Origin: Salibacterium salarium
Lineage (GTDB): Bacteria > Bacillota > Bacilli > Bacillales > Marinococcaceae
Direction of reading: 5' to 3'
Assembly: GCF_030813635.1 (NCBI RefSeq)
Contig: NZ_JAUSUM010000004.1
Coordinates: 80,851 to 144,850, forward strand
DNA: 64,000 nt
The notes under the pieces were generated by a model. That model was not told the DNA's origin, did no database searches, and saw nothing but the letters and a program-made list of their open reading frames with translations. Each line of letters begins with the position of its first letter. Within the stretch, counting starts at the first letter, position 1. Both the position numbers and the translations under genes were made by a program. This document shows, one piece after another, positions 51,578 through 60,787 of this stretch.

Positions 51578-51681
51578 CTAGTATTTCTTATTCCGCTTCG
51601 GTTTTCAGAATCACTATAAGGGAATTCATCTATGGGTCCATTATAGAAGGACAATCAAAAAACTTTCAAAAATAATGAGTG

Positions 51682-51873
51682 TTAATTATTTTTAACCTTT
51701 TTCGTTATATAATCAATAAACTTAATTAATAAACCTAAAATAACAATCCCTGCTATTACCCATAAAAAGTGCGTAGGAAAATCATTAGGCGTGCCTTGAG
51801 CCAAAAAAATGATGTTATAAATAATAAACAAAACTAAGCCTATTTTCTCTAAAATAGTACCCAGCAATCTCAT
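51682..51873 (-). CDS. 63-residue two-helix membrane protein
   Basis: The ATG at 51873 is preceded by GGATGG; an ATG eight codons earlier has no ribosome site. Helices are IGLVLFIIYNIIFLA and FLWVIAGIVILGLLIKFI, with a basic end KKVKNN. No family is assigned. From 51898 to 52133 I see only an open stretch reading MEAPAYPWYTAFLAICC, possibly a trace of a transporter. Confidence 0.5.
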   Translation of the reverse strand: MRLLGTILEKIGLVLFIIYNIIFLAQGTPNDFPTHFLWVIAGIVILGLLIKFIDYITKKVKNN

Positions 51874-52133
51874 ATCAAACCATCCATTCCAGTTCATAAA
51901 CTGACTTTATTTCTATAAACATTGAAACACATGACAGAAAAACCAGCCATAAATAAGCGATGAGTCGACGTAACAACAATCATTACGACAAAAATCGCAA
52001 TGGAAGCTCCAGCTTATCCCTGGTACACAGCCTTTCTGGCCATCTGCTGTTGATTAACAGTTCATTATTCCGGGATAATGCATTCGCAGAAGTTCTTGCT
52101 TTTTTGGTAGAAACTTCGATTGCAGCGGGTTCT

Positions 52134-52379
52134 TCACCTGTTCCACCACTCCGACATCTTTACCACACCCAGAGCCAATCCAAACAAGAGCAGGCCGAAT
52201 AACAATCCGCCAAGAAGATAGGGGGTGAACCAAACTAGCACATAGCCGAGGTTTCCCGGAAGAAGGAGCGGCAGTCCAAAGTACCAGACAACGCTGGTGA
52301 TTAGAAGAAGAAATATCCCCCAGACCGCCTTCCCGAATAGGTTCATGTGTTGAAAACGTGTGCAACAATCCATGCTCAT
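52134..52379 (-). CDS. 81-residue two-helix membrane protein
   Basis: ATG at 52379 follows GGAGGG by seven bases. The product starts MSMDCCTRFQHMNLFGKAVW and has helices IFLLLITSVVWYFGLPLLL and LLGGLLFGLLLFGLALGVV, the second glycine- and leucine-rich. It ends WWNR. A longer open frame upstream has no ribosome site. No family is known. It is the last chromosomal gene before the defence island. Confidence 0.6.
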   Translation of the reverse strand: MSMDCCTRFQHMNLFGKAVWGIFLLLITSVVWYFGLPLLLPGNLGYVLVWFTPYLLGGLLFGLLLFGLALGVVKMSEWWNR

Positions 52380-52562
52380 GCTTGATCCCTCCTGTATTTC
52401 CATTATAAAAGAAAATATCACATACCGTCAGAGATATTCCAATTTTCGATAAATTTCTCCGTTATTACTCTTCCATCTATGGAAGGATGTGTTAAAATGG
52501 ATGCATATAAACATAAATAACCATGATCTTAGACTTATCCGCACGGTATTGGAGAGGAAAGT

Positions 52563-52646
52563 ATGATCGTCTACGAAGCCAGAAAGAAGGATTTTATGCA
52601 TCATGTGGACCAGGATGTGCTGGTCTCGAAAATTCTGGATACCTAA
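52563..52646 (+). pseudogene. 5' fragment of a DUF2075-like gene at the island's left edge
   Basis: ATG after GGAGAGG opens 27 codons beginning MIVYEARKKDFMHHVDQDVL, which resembles the N-terminus of DUF2075 (DNA/RNA helicase-like) proteins, and then stops. The rest of the gene (normally several hundred codons) is absent. It probably marks a deletion or insertion junction. The remainder of 52422-52731 shows no gene. Confidence 0.45.
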
Positions 52647-52731
52647 AAAACTATTATTGCACTCAATTCTTTTATGGAATATAGGGTGAATAAAACAAAT
52701 GCAATCAGATTTTTAAGAAAGGAGTATAAAC

Positions 52732-54867
52732 GTGAAAATAGATTTACATTTACATACAAAAAATTGTAAAAAAGGTGATGGATCTAAAAGGGTTATTGGA
52801 ACAAGTGATTTTATAAACAAGATGAGAAAAAATGATGTAGGGATATGTGCAATTACTAATCATAATCATTTTGATATAAGAGCTTATGAGGAAATTATCG
52901 ACGAAGACCCTGAGTTAGTAGTATTTCCTGGTATTGAATTAGATGTAAAATATATAGATGAACAATATCACATAATCGTAATTTGTGAACCACAAAAAAA
53001 GGATAAGTTCTATGAAACGTTTGATAACGATCCCGATAGAAATTATGAAGCCTACTATATTGAATATAATGACTTTATACAAAAAATTCAAAGTTTCAAT
53101 CCAGAAGACATTATAGTAATTCCTCATTTTCTTGATAAAGACAAGGAACGATCGTTAAATGTAAAAGCCAAAGATAAATTATCAAGTGACCTTGAAAATT
53201 ATTTAATTATTTTGGAAGCAGGTAAATTACAAACGATGGGAGTTATAAATGCACATAACGAATTGTCTTTAATAGGAAGTGATGTTAAGGACTGGAGTAA
53301 GTACGACGATTCACAGATACCTGACATTAAATTCAGAATAAGTTCATTTAAAAGATTTTATGAACTAGCCGTAGACACTCCTGTTTTTATTAATAATTAT
53401 TTACAAGAAACAAAAAGACATTCAATACCTGTAAAAGTAAATGAAAAGGCACTTAATAATGATATTGAAATTTATGAGGATATGAATGTTATTTTTGGAG
53501 AAAAAGGTTCCGGCAAAACAATTCTATTGAGAGACTATATATTTCCACATTTAAAAAACCAAGGGATAAGTGCTTTTTTACATGAAGGAAAGGAATATAA
53601 TAATCAATACGCTAAGATTTTGGAGAACTTCAAAAGTTCTGTAGTAATAAACGAAAGTATTTTAGAGGATATAAATAGTAATTTTAATTTTATAATTAAT
53701 TATAGCGAGGAGCTCCCTCCAAATTTTGTGACGCAAATGAAAAAATATCATACCAATGACAATGCTAATAAAAAAGCGGGAAAAATAAAAAAAGCCAATG
53801 CGAAATTTAGCAATAATAACATTGATACCTTTGAGTCAATTTCAACAACCCTGGAAAATAATCTTTCAAAAATTGAAGATGTAAGAGAGATTAATGAGCA
53901 GGTCCGAGGAGAAGAACAGGAAGGAAAATATTTTCTCGACAAACAGCTGAAAAATTTAAAAGATGATCTTATTAAATCTGCAATTGATGACTACAAAGAA
54001 ATATTCGTAAATAACAATATTGATTCATTTTTGTCCACCCTAAAAAATTCGATACAAAAGAAGACTGGTAAAGTGTCGAAGCCAAACAATGTCGGTTTCG
54101 CTACTCTAATTTCAAAGAGATTAAAGCGAGTAGAGGTCAACAATGATATAAAGAAGAATTTAAGAGAAATAAAAGATAAAAAAGATCATAAACTTGGATA
54201 CATACCGAATAAAGGAGATGCATATTTAGTAACAAGTATAGAAGTTCTAAAACCAGATGAAAGCTATAATGAAAGAAAATTATTTGACAGAAATAAAATC
54301 ATACCAAATAGAGAAGTACTAAAGAAAATCTACGACTTTAAAACCCAATATTTTAAAAACATTAATGAATACTTTGATTTTGATGAAAAAATGACTACTC
54401 CAGAGTCTTTTTCCAATGAAATCATAAAGAAAAACAGTGTAGTTAGAATTAAAGACTATGATAACTATGAGCCCTCCGAAGGCGAAAAAGCGATCCTTAC
54501 AATAAGCAGTCTGTTAGAAGATGATAATTATGATTGTTATTTGTTCGATGAAATAGAACGAGGATTAGGTCAAAAATATATAACAGATTACATCATTCCT
54601 AAACTTAAAGAGCAAAGGGATAAAGGAAAAATTATCATTGTTTCAACTCACAATTCTAATATCGCTATAAACACATTACCTAGTCAAACCATATACTGCG
54701 ATTATAAAGTTAATTCATCTAATATATATTATCTGGGGAACCTATATACGAACAAGCTTACTGGTATAGAAGAAGGTGATGAATTGGTTTGGAAGGAAAA
54801 AGCTTTAGTACATTTAGAAGGCAGCGAAGAAATGTTTGGAAAAAGGAGGAATATATATGAAGTCTAG
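52732..54867 (+). CDS. PHP-domain/SMC-like ATPase fusion, candidate defence effector
   Basis: The 711-residue protein starts with a PHP metal-phosphoesterase domain: DLHLHT (4-9), ITNHNHFD (41-48), FPGIEL (65-70), IPHF (131-134) and GSDVKDW (183-189). An ATPase of SMC/RecF type follows: Walker A GEKGSGKT (257-264), a lysine-rich coiled insertion (about 340-570), signature EPSEGEKAIL near 579, Walker B YLFDEIERG near 603 and switch histidine VSTHNSN near 638. Such fusions resemble the TrlF-type AAA-like proteins in mobile defence loci. It may cut nucleic acid or a nucleotide under ATPase control. GTG follows AAAGGAG. Its base composition is much more AT-rich than the neighbours, indicating transfer. 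Confidence 0.75.
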   Translation: MKIDLHLHTKNCKKGDGSKRVIGTSDFINKMRKNDVGICAITNHNHFDIRAYEEIIDEDPELVVFPGIELDVKYIDEQYHIIVICEPQKKDKFYETFDNDPDRNYEAYYIEYNDFIQKIQSFNPEDIIVIPHFLDKDKERSLNVKAKDKLSSDLENYLIILEAGKLQTMGVINAHNELSLIGSDVKDWSKYDDSQIPDIKFRISSFKRFYELAVDTPVFINNYLQETKRHSIPVKVNEKALNNDIEIYEDMNVIFGEKGSGKTILLRDYIFPHLKNQGISAFLHEGKEYNNQYAKILENFKSSVVINESILEDINSNFNFIINYSEELPPNFVTQMKKYHTNDNANKKAGKIKKANAKFSNNNIDTFESISTTLENNLSKIEDVREINEQVRGEEQEGKYFLDKQLKNLKDDLIKSAIDDYKEIFVNNNIDSFLSTLKNSIQKKTGKVSKPNNVGFATLISKRLKRVEVNNDIKKNLREIKDKKDHKLGYIPNKGDAYLVTSIEVLKPDESYNERKLFDRNKIIPNREVLKKIYDFKTQYFKNINEYFDFDEKMTTPESFSNEIIKKNSVVRIKDYDNYEPSEGEKAILTISSLLEDDNYDCYLFDEIERGLGQKYITDYIIPKLKEQRDKGKIIIVSTHNSNIAINTLPSQTIYCDYKVNSSNIYYLGNLYTNKLTGIEEGDELVWKEKALVHLEGSEEMFGKRRNIYEV

Positions 54868-55204
54868 TGAACCTAATATGGAATTAGGAACAGTAACAAT
54901 GAATGTAGACGTCGAAGAATTAGAAGACCAGAGAAATGAGGAAGTGAATTTTATTGTTGAAGATTTAGATAAAATAAAGATAAGTTTAAGTGATGAAAAT
55001 ATTAATGATATCAAAAAATTTTACGATAGAGTTTTTGAGTATATTATTTCTGAAAAAAAGTTGATTGAATTTCAGTTAAGGTGCGAAAAGAATAATTTAT
55101 ATTCTGAGGTTGCTAGCGATATAATAGATCATTTGAATAATGAAATTAAACAATCACAAGAAAATTTTGAACAGATAATTAGTTTAGCTAGTGATAAAGA
55201 ATAA
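54857..55204 (+). CDS. Small acidic partner of the PHP-ATPase
   Basis: The 115-residue protein starts at ATG eight bases after AAGGAGG; that ribosome site lies inside the end of the preceding gene, and the two overlap by 11 bases. The first third is strongly acidic (NVDVEELEDQRNEEVNFIVE), and the rest is predicted helical with heptad-like spacing (IIDHLNNEIKQSQENFEQII). I recognise no family. Its fixed position suggests that it forms a complex with the ATPase, as inhibitor, sensor or immunity partner. Like its neighbour it is very AT-rich. Confidence 0.65.
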   Translation: MKSSEPNMELGTVTMNVDVEELEDQRNEEVNFIVEDLDKIKISLSDENINDIKKFYDRVFEYIISEKKLIEFQLRCEKNNLYSEVASDIIDHLNNEIKQSQENFEQIISLASDKE

Positions 55205-55309
55205 TATTAAGATTGTGAAGAGTACACGGCCGTTCCACTAATGGGCGGGTATTTAACGCCATCTCTAAAAAAGAAAAATGCTTGATTCGCTGATGGGTAG
55301 AGGAACGCG

Positions 55310-55745
55310 GTCATTCATTAGAACATGGTTGCTTTTCAGACCTCCCCAGGAAAAAATATCAGCTGAATTTGTTGATAAATAGAGATCTGCAATTTCCGAT
55401 GTAAGCCCCAGAGAATTCTATTGTCCATAATGAAATAACGGGTTACTAATATAAGATGAAAATTTTTTAAACTACAACCTCGTAGTATTTTCATACTGGC
55501 ATTGTGCCGATCGATCTTGAACCATTCCTTAAATGGCAGGTATTCTGGATTTGATACATGGAGAGGTGCATCAATAGACATTAAAAAATAATCGATGCTT
55601 GTGACTGTGCTACAGGAAACATACGGCAGAACGTCTCTCTGTGCATGCCTAGTAATACTTCGTTGTATTGCTGCATAATTTAATGTTTTGTCTTTTTATA
55701 CAGATGTATGTAAGTTTTTCAACCGATTATAAGACTGCAAAGTTC
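55310..55745 (-). mobile_element. Degenerate, internally deleted copy of the insertion sequence at 57-58 kb
   Basis: Segments align with the intact-length element: the GGTTGCTTTTCAGACC stretch near 55329 with 57762, TTGATAAATAGAG near 55371 with 57975, the transposase piece ASMKILRGCSLKNFHLIL and RKLQISIYQQI with its counterparts, and CTGTGCTACAGGA near 55605. A deletion of about 200 bases removes the catalytic middle. No usable terminal repeats remain. With the second copy it brackets the nuclease gene. Confidence 0.6.
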
Positions 55746-55781
55746 ATAATAGCTATCTCTAAATTAGAAAATGGTGGTTAA

Positions 55782-56897
55782 ATGGCAATCAAGCTAAGTT
55801 TAAAGCAAGTAATGGTTAATTTTAACTCGAGTACAGATACCACTCTCTTTGTGAAAAAAGTTTATAAAGAAGTCAAATCAAGAGGCTTAATGCTAACTGA
55901 TTTGAATTTAATTCATTGTGCAATGATTCATTATCAATCTAGATTTAAAACAGATATATCAAAGAGATTTCAGTACACATATTTAACTATAGAGCCTTCT
56001 TTACTTAAAGACAAGAAATACTTTTATTTTGACGATGGAGAAAAATCAGAATTACAAACCCAATCGTCAGAGGTGATTGGTGTAGGGTTTGCAATTGCAC
56101 TTTTTCAAAAACTATTTGATGTGAACTTTAACTGTATTAACGAAATAATTAATACGGGTAAACGATGTGATTTTGAAATTTATTATAAAGGAAAAAAAAT
56201 AATAGCAGAGTCAAAGGGAAGAAAAGGGAATTTAAACCAAGCTGCTAATGAAATAACAAACCAAAAAACAGCTCACACTACTACAGTACCGAAATATGGG
56301 GCAATCAGTATAATTGGGAGAGATGCTAATCCTACAAAAATTGAAGTAGTTGATCCACCTAGTGAAATGGATAATATAAGCAGATATGAAAGGATACTAT
56401 CTTTATTAATTTATTATACCAAAGTGGCTCAACTTTCAGGGTATAGCCAATTAGCTAGTATATTAAATGTAAGAATAAATGAAATAACTAAAAATAATTC
56501 AAAAATTGATTATTATGAACTTAAAGAAATTGAATATAAAAATGATTTAGATGAATCAGGATATGAGATATTTACAAATATCGGGGAATATAAATTTTGT
56601 ACTTTTTTCCACAGTTACAACAACAATGGGTTTAAATTTAGAGTTAGGGATGATTTGCAATTATTTTTCGGAATGGATGAAAATATAAAAAAATATTTAG
56701 AGGATCAAAACTTTGAAGCTTTGTTAAATTTCAATGGGAAATATAATATTAATTTTGAGTTAACTCATATCTCAATACATAATGATGGGACCTCCTTAAT
56801 CCTTATCGATGACGAAGAAATAGAAAAAAGTCAGCAAAATAATAAAATAGCTCACCTTTGGGGTAACTATAATTTGTATTTATACATAGAGAAATAA
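55782..56897 (+). CDS. Putative PD-(D/E)xK nuclease between insertion-sequence copies
   Basis: The 371-residue protein has no full-length family that I know. Residues 95-150 contain a nuclease-like core: SEVIGVGFAIALFQKLFD, then R-C-D130-F-E with KGKKIIAE143-S-K145-GR, fitting the D-x(n)-E-x-K pattern of PD-(D/E)xK enzymes. The N-terminal 90 residues are basic and helical and could bind DNA. The C-terminal half is beta-rich and Asn/Asp-rich. It begins at ATG after GGTGG, weakly. It is AT-rich, lies between two copies of one insertion sequence and upstream of a type I system, so a restriction or other defence role is likely but unproven. Confidence 0.55.
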   Translation: MAIKLSLKQVMVNFNSSTDTTLFVKKVYKEVKSRGLMLTDLNLIHCAMIHYQSRFKTDISKRFQYTYLTIEPSLLKDKKYFYFDDGEKSELQTQSSEVIGVGFAIALFQKLFDVNFNCINEIINTGKRCDFEIYYKGKKIIAESKGRKGNLNQAANEITNQKTAHTTTVPKYGAISIIGRDANPTKIEVVDPPSEMDNISRYERILSLLIYYTKVAQLSGYSQLASILNVRINEITKNNSKIDYYELKEIEYKNDLDESGYEIFTNIGEYKFCTFFHSYNNNGFKFRVRDDLQLFFGMDENIKKYLEDQNFEALLNFNGKYNINFELTHISIHNDGTSLILIDDEEIEKSQQNNKIAHLWGNYNLYLYIEK

Positions 56898-57157
56898 AGT
56901 GTTAATGCACAGCTGTTGATTATCTACCATTTAACATAATCGTCCCGTGAGACTGCTTCCACCTTTTAGAGAAGCAGCCATTTCACTCAGCCAGTCGATC
57001 AGTAGATTTTGAGCTAGAAAATAGCGTGTGAAGGAGATGAAAGACAGCGTTTCTATCGCTTTTCCTTTGAAAGTACGCTGATATAACCAACGTAGCTTTA
57101 TTTGGCAAGAGAAAAATGCATAAACGGAAAACGGAAAACGGAAAACGTTTATGTAGC
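56898..57157. other. Remnant sequence left of the insertion sequence
   Basis: A minus-strand frame reads KGKAIETLSFISFTRYFLAQ and NLLIDWLSEMAASLKGGSSL before stopping, which looks like a C-terminal gene piece that I cannot place. At about 57126-57147 the 7-base unit GGAAAAC is repeated three times. Confidence 0.3.
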
Positions 57158-58355
57158 CACTCTAAAGTTGCATAATAAATAACAGGGATATCCAATAGAA
57201 TGAATATTTTACTTTGGAGCTTACATATCTCCTTAGGCAATCATCAACTCTTTTTCAAGAGACTGCAGGGACACGCCCTTTTGGGCTTTCTGGTAAACAT
57301 AAAACAGGAGAGAACGGCGCTTTTCCTTGTCAGCCCGCCAATATCCTGTAGAGAATCCCTGCTGGTAATGCTGCACAATAAATGTATAGGCAAGTTGAAG
57401 TACCAGCATGTACCGCTTGATAGCAAAAAGGGATCGCAGCCTGTAATCCCCCATATGAAGTTTTTCTTTCGTTTCCTGAAAAAGATTTTGATGTTCCAGC
57501 GTTCGGCGTAGAAATGCAGGATCTTTTGGGCGGTTAAGCTGGAATCTGTACAGAAGAAATAGCGAACCGATGATTCGCTAGCTGCTGTATTAGTAGGCTG
57601 GCACGCCAGCACCGTTCCCTGTAGCCCGCCTTTCAGTGTCCCGTCATAGCGATGAACACGGTAGGAAGTGTCTCTTACGGTGACGATGCAGGATGTTTGG
57701 TCTTCCTTTTGTTGTGCCCATTCCTTGACGGGTTGATGAATACGGCCATTCAACAGAACACGGTTGCTTTTCAGACCACCGATGACATGCCATCCACGTT
57801 CTTGAATATCGTCAATCAAGGATGTGGAAGCATACCAGCTGTCTGTCAGGACATAGACGTCACGCGTGCCGTCAAGTATTTGATCCATATGGTGCCAGGC
57901 CATATCAAGTTTTGAATACTTTTCTTTCACATAAGGCGTCATGGCAATCAGAAGAGGAGAGCTCCCGACCTTGTTGATAGATAGACCTCTGCAGCTTTCG
58001 CTGTACGCCTTGCTCGTTCCACTGCCCGCATTGAAAAAATCGCGTTACGGAGGTGAGATGCCGGTGCCAGAAACTGCTGTTCCGTAGTACGGTCATACTT
58101 CCATTCCGCCGCTCTTGAATCATGCCCTGCAGAAGATGGGAAAGATGCCGGTATGCCGGTTTTGGTACATGAAGCGATACATCTATTTGGTCTAAGAAAT
58201 TGTCGATAGATGATGACTGTGCTACAGGACACATATGGCAGAACCCCTCTGTGTACGTGTTTGGTGGTACATTCATCGTACCGCAGATTTGGAGGTTCTG
58301 TCTTTTTATGAATATGTGTGGAATTTTTTTCTATAGATTATGCAACTTCAGAGTG
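57158..58355 (-). mobile_element. IS701/IS4-type insertion sequence (about 1.2 kb) with decayed transposase
   Basis: Terminal inverted repeats are CACTCTAAAGTTGCATAAT (57158-57176) and the reverse complement of 58337-58355, CACTCTGAAGTTGCATAAT, which differ at one of 19 positions. They enclose a single transposase gene on the minus strand. No convincing target-site duplication is visible directly outside the ends. Confidence 0.75.
57233..58276 (-). pseudogene. Frameshifted DDE transposase
   Basis: Three frames together encode the transposase. The N-terminal part (58276-57905) has FLDQIDVSLHVPKPAYRHLS and IQERRNGSMTVLRN. The middle (57942 onward) carries YVLTDSWYASTSLIDDIQER with the DDE aspartate, RGWHVIGGLKSNRVL and FYAERWNIKIFFR with the catalytic glutamate region. 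The C-terminal part in a further frame reads MGDYRLRSLFAIKRYMLVLQ to LEKELMIA. At least two frameshifts separate them, so the element cannot move on its own. The order matches IS701-like members of the IS4 group. Confidence 0.75.
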
Positions 58356-58394
58356 AATGACTTTATTTAAAGTATAATGAAAGGGGCTGAATTC

Positions 58395-60767
58395 ATGGGG
58401 AAGAGTCAATTGTCTGAAGAGGACATTAAAGCGAGGTATATCACACCAGCAGTCACACAGTCAGGGTGGAATCTTCAAAAACAGATTCGTTTTGAATATT
58501 CGTTTACAGCAGGACGCATTATTCTTCGTGGAAATTTGACAGCCAGAGGAAAACCGAAGAGAGCAGACTATGTACTTTTTTATAAAAACAATTTCCCGCT
58601 TGCGATTATAGAGGCAAAAGATAACAATCACTCTGTAGGTAGTGGTCTACAACAAGGTATCGACTATGCGGGGATACTCGATGTACCTTACGTTTATTCT
58701 TCTAATGGTGATGCGTTTGTGGAACAGAATTTGATTACGGGAGAAGTAAGGGAGTTGATGCTCGATGAGTTCCCATCTTCTGATGAATTGTATAATCGAT
58801 ATCGGTATGATAAAGGGTTGAGTGAAACGGAAGAGAAGGCACTTCTTGAACCGTATTATTATGATCCGAATTATAAAACGCCACGTTATTATCAACGTGT
58901 CGCTATTAATCGAACTGTAGATGCAGTTGCACAAGGGCAGGATCGTGTATTGCTTGTTAGTGCTACTGGGACTGGAAAGACGTATATGACTTTTCAAATG
59001 ATCTACAGGCTTTGGAAAGCAGGAATTAAAAAGAAAATCCTCTTTGTGGCAGATCGAAATGTACTTGTGGATCAAACCATGACTGGGGATTTTAAACCAT
59101 TTCAGAATAAGATGACAAAAATCACGAATAAACAATTAGATAGCTCCTATGAGATTTATCTTGGGCTGTACCAACAATTATCTGGTGACGACGGGGAAGA
59201 AGCGTTCCGTCAATTCCAGCCTAATTTCTTTGATTTGATAGTGATTGACGAGTGCCACCGAGGCAGTGCTAAAGAAGATTCTAATTGGCGTAAACTTCTT
59301 GATTACTTCTCAAATGCCACGCATATTGGATGTACAGCAACGCCTGTTGAAACAAACGAGGCGTCTAGTGTGTCTTATTTTGGTGAACCGATTTATGAGT
59401 ATTCACTAAAACAAGGTATTGATGACGGGTTTCTTGCGCCATATAAAGTCATTCGCGTTGGACTTGATCGTGACTTGGAGGGCTATCGTCCTGAAAGTGG
59501 CAAACAGGATAAATATGGATTCGAAATTGAAGATCGTGAATATAACGTAAAAGACTATGACAGACAACTCGTCATAGAGGATCGGACAAAAGTTGTTGCT
59601 AAAAAAATTACTGAATTCCTGAAAAAGACGGATCGATACAGTAAAACTATTGTCTTTTGTGTAGACATTGAGCATGCTGAACGGATGAGGCAGGCTCTCA
59701 TTAATGAAAATAAAGATTTATATACACAAGACTCTCGATACATCATGCGAATTACAGGCGATAATGCCGAAGGGAAATCTCAGCTTGATAACTTTATTGA
59801 TGAAGAAAGCACCTACCCTGTTATTGCAGTGACGAGTAAGTTAATGACTACTGGAGTAGACGCAAAAATGTGTCGTGTGATAGCACTTGATAACAACATA
59901 ACAAGCATGACTGAATTCAAACAAATCATCGGACGTGGGACACGGCTATTAGAAGAATATGGGAAAACTCATTTTAGTATTTTGGATTTCCGCAATGCGA
60001 GTCGATTATTTGCTGATCCCGCATTTGATGGTACTCCAGAAGCTGTCCAAGATATTTCAAATGAAGACGAAATGAATGAGCCAGGCGTAAGTGAAGAAGA
60101 TGAATCGGAAGATACGCCTCCTGACCACACAACTGATGAAGGTGGAGGTTTTCAAGGAGATTCAGAAGACACTGGTTTCTTTGAGGACGATGATGAAGAA
60201 CCTAAGAAATATTTTGTCGGTGATGTTAAGGTTGAGGTCCTGTCTGAACGGGTTCAGTATCTTGATAAGGATGGTAAACTTATAACTGAAAGCCTTGTGG
60301 ACTATACAAAGAAAAATATTCTGGAACAGTATGCTAATTTGGATGATTTTCTTCGCTCATGGACGAATGCTGACAAAAAACAGGCTATTATCGATGAACT
60401 TCAAGATGGCGGAGTGCTTTTAGATGCGGTAAAAGAAGAACTGGGGCAGCCAGACTTAGATGACTTTGATTTAATCTGTCATTTGGCTTACGATCAACCC
60501 CCGTTGACGAAACAAGAACGGGCGGAGAATGTAAAGAAGAAAGGCTACATTTATGAGTACTCAGAAACAGCTCAATATGTTCTAGAAGCATTATTGGATA
60601 AGTATTCTGATGATGGTATTAAAGAAATTGAAGACACCAAGGTTCTTCAATTAAAAGAGTTTGCGAAAATAGGAAGTCCATTAAAAATTGTGAAAGAGTT
60701 CGGAGGTAAATCAGGCTATAAAAAAGCTGTCAAAGAACTCGAGAATGAAATTTATGACGCACAATAA
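58395..60767 (+). CDS. hsdR: Type I restriction enzyme R subunit, EcoEI-like
   Basis: The 790-residue protein has an N-terminal nuclease domain (D58 in RADYVLF, E73 and K75 in AIIEAKD), two RecA-like helicase domains with Walker A SATGTGKTY (about 189-197), the DECH box VIDECHRGSA and motif VI QIIGRGTRLLEE, then an acidic linker (EEDESEDTPPDHTTDEGG) and an EcoEI_R C-terminal domain. It translocates and cuts DNA lacking the host methylation mark. The start is the ATG after AAAGGGG. It is the first gene of hsdR-hsdM-hsdS, beginning 39 bases from the insertion-sequence end, so its promoter may lie within the element. Confidence 0.92.
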   Translation: MGKSQLSEEDIKARYITPAVTQSGWNLQKQIRFEYSFTAGRIILRGNLTARGKPKRADYVLFYKNNFPLAIIEAKDNNHSVGSGLQQGIDYAGILDVPYVYSSNGDAFVEQNLITGEVRELMLDEFPSSDELYNRYRYDKGLSETEEKALLEPYYYDPNYKTPRYYQRVAINRTVDAVAQGQDRVLLVSATGTGKTYMTFQMIYRLWKAGIKKKILFVADRNVLVDQTMTGDFKPFQNKMTKITNKQLDSSYEIYLGLYQQLSGDDGEEAFRQFQPNFFDLIVIDECHRGSAKEDSNWRKLLDYFSNATHIGCTATPVETNEASSVSYFGEPIYEYSLKQGIDDGFLAPYKVIRVGLDRDLEGYRPESGKQDKYGFEIEDREYNVKDYDRQLVIEDRTKVVAKKITEFLKKTDRYSKTIVFCVDIEHAERMRQALINENKDLYTQDSRYIMRITGDNAEGKSQLDNFIDEESTYPVIAVTSKLMTTGVDAKMCRVIALDNNITSMTEFKQIIGRGTRLLEEYGKTHFSILDFRNASRLFADPAFDGTPEAVQDISNEDEMNEPGVSEEDESEDTPPDHTTDEGGGFQGDSEDTGFFEDDDEEPKKYFVGDVKVEVLSERVQYLDKDGKLITESLVDYTKKNILEQYANLDDFLRSWTNADKKQAIIDELQDGGVLLDAVKEELGQPDLDDFDLICHLAYDQPPLTKQERAENVKKKGYIYEYSETAQYVLEALLDKYSDDGIKEIEDTKVLQLKEFAKIGSPLKIVKEFGGKSGYKKAVKELENEIYDAQ

Positions 60768-60787
60768 CGTGAAAGAGGGAATGAACA

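Noticed and set aside
57158-58355. Composite transposon formed by the two insertion-sequence copies around the nuclease gene
   Set aside because: The left copy has lost its middle and its terminal repeats and no target duplication is visible, so a composite origin is possible but not supported.
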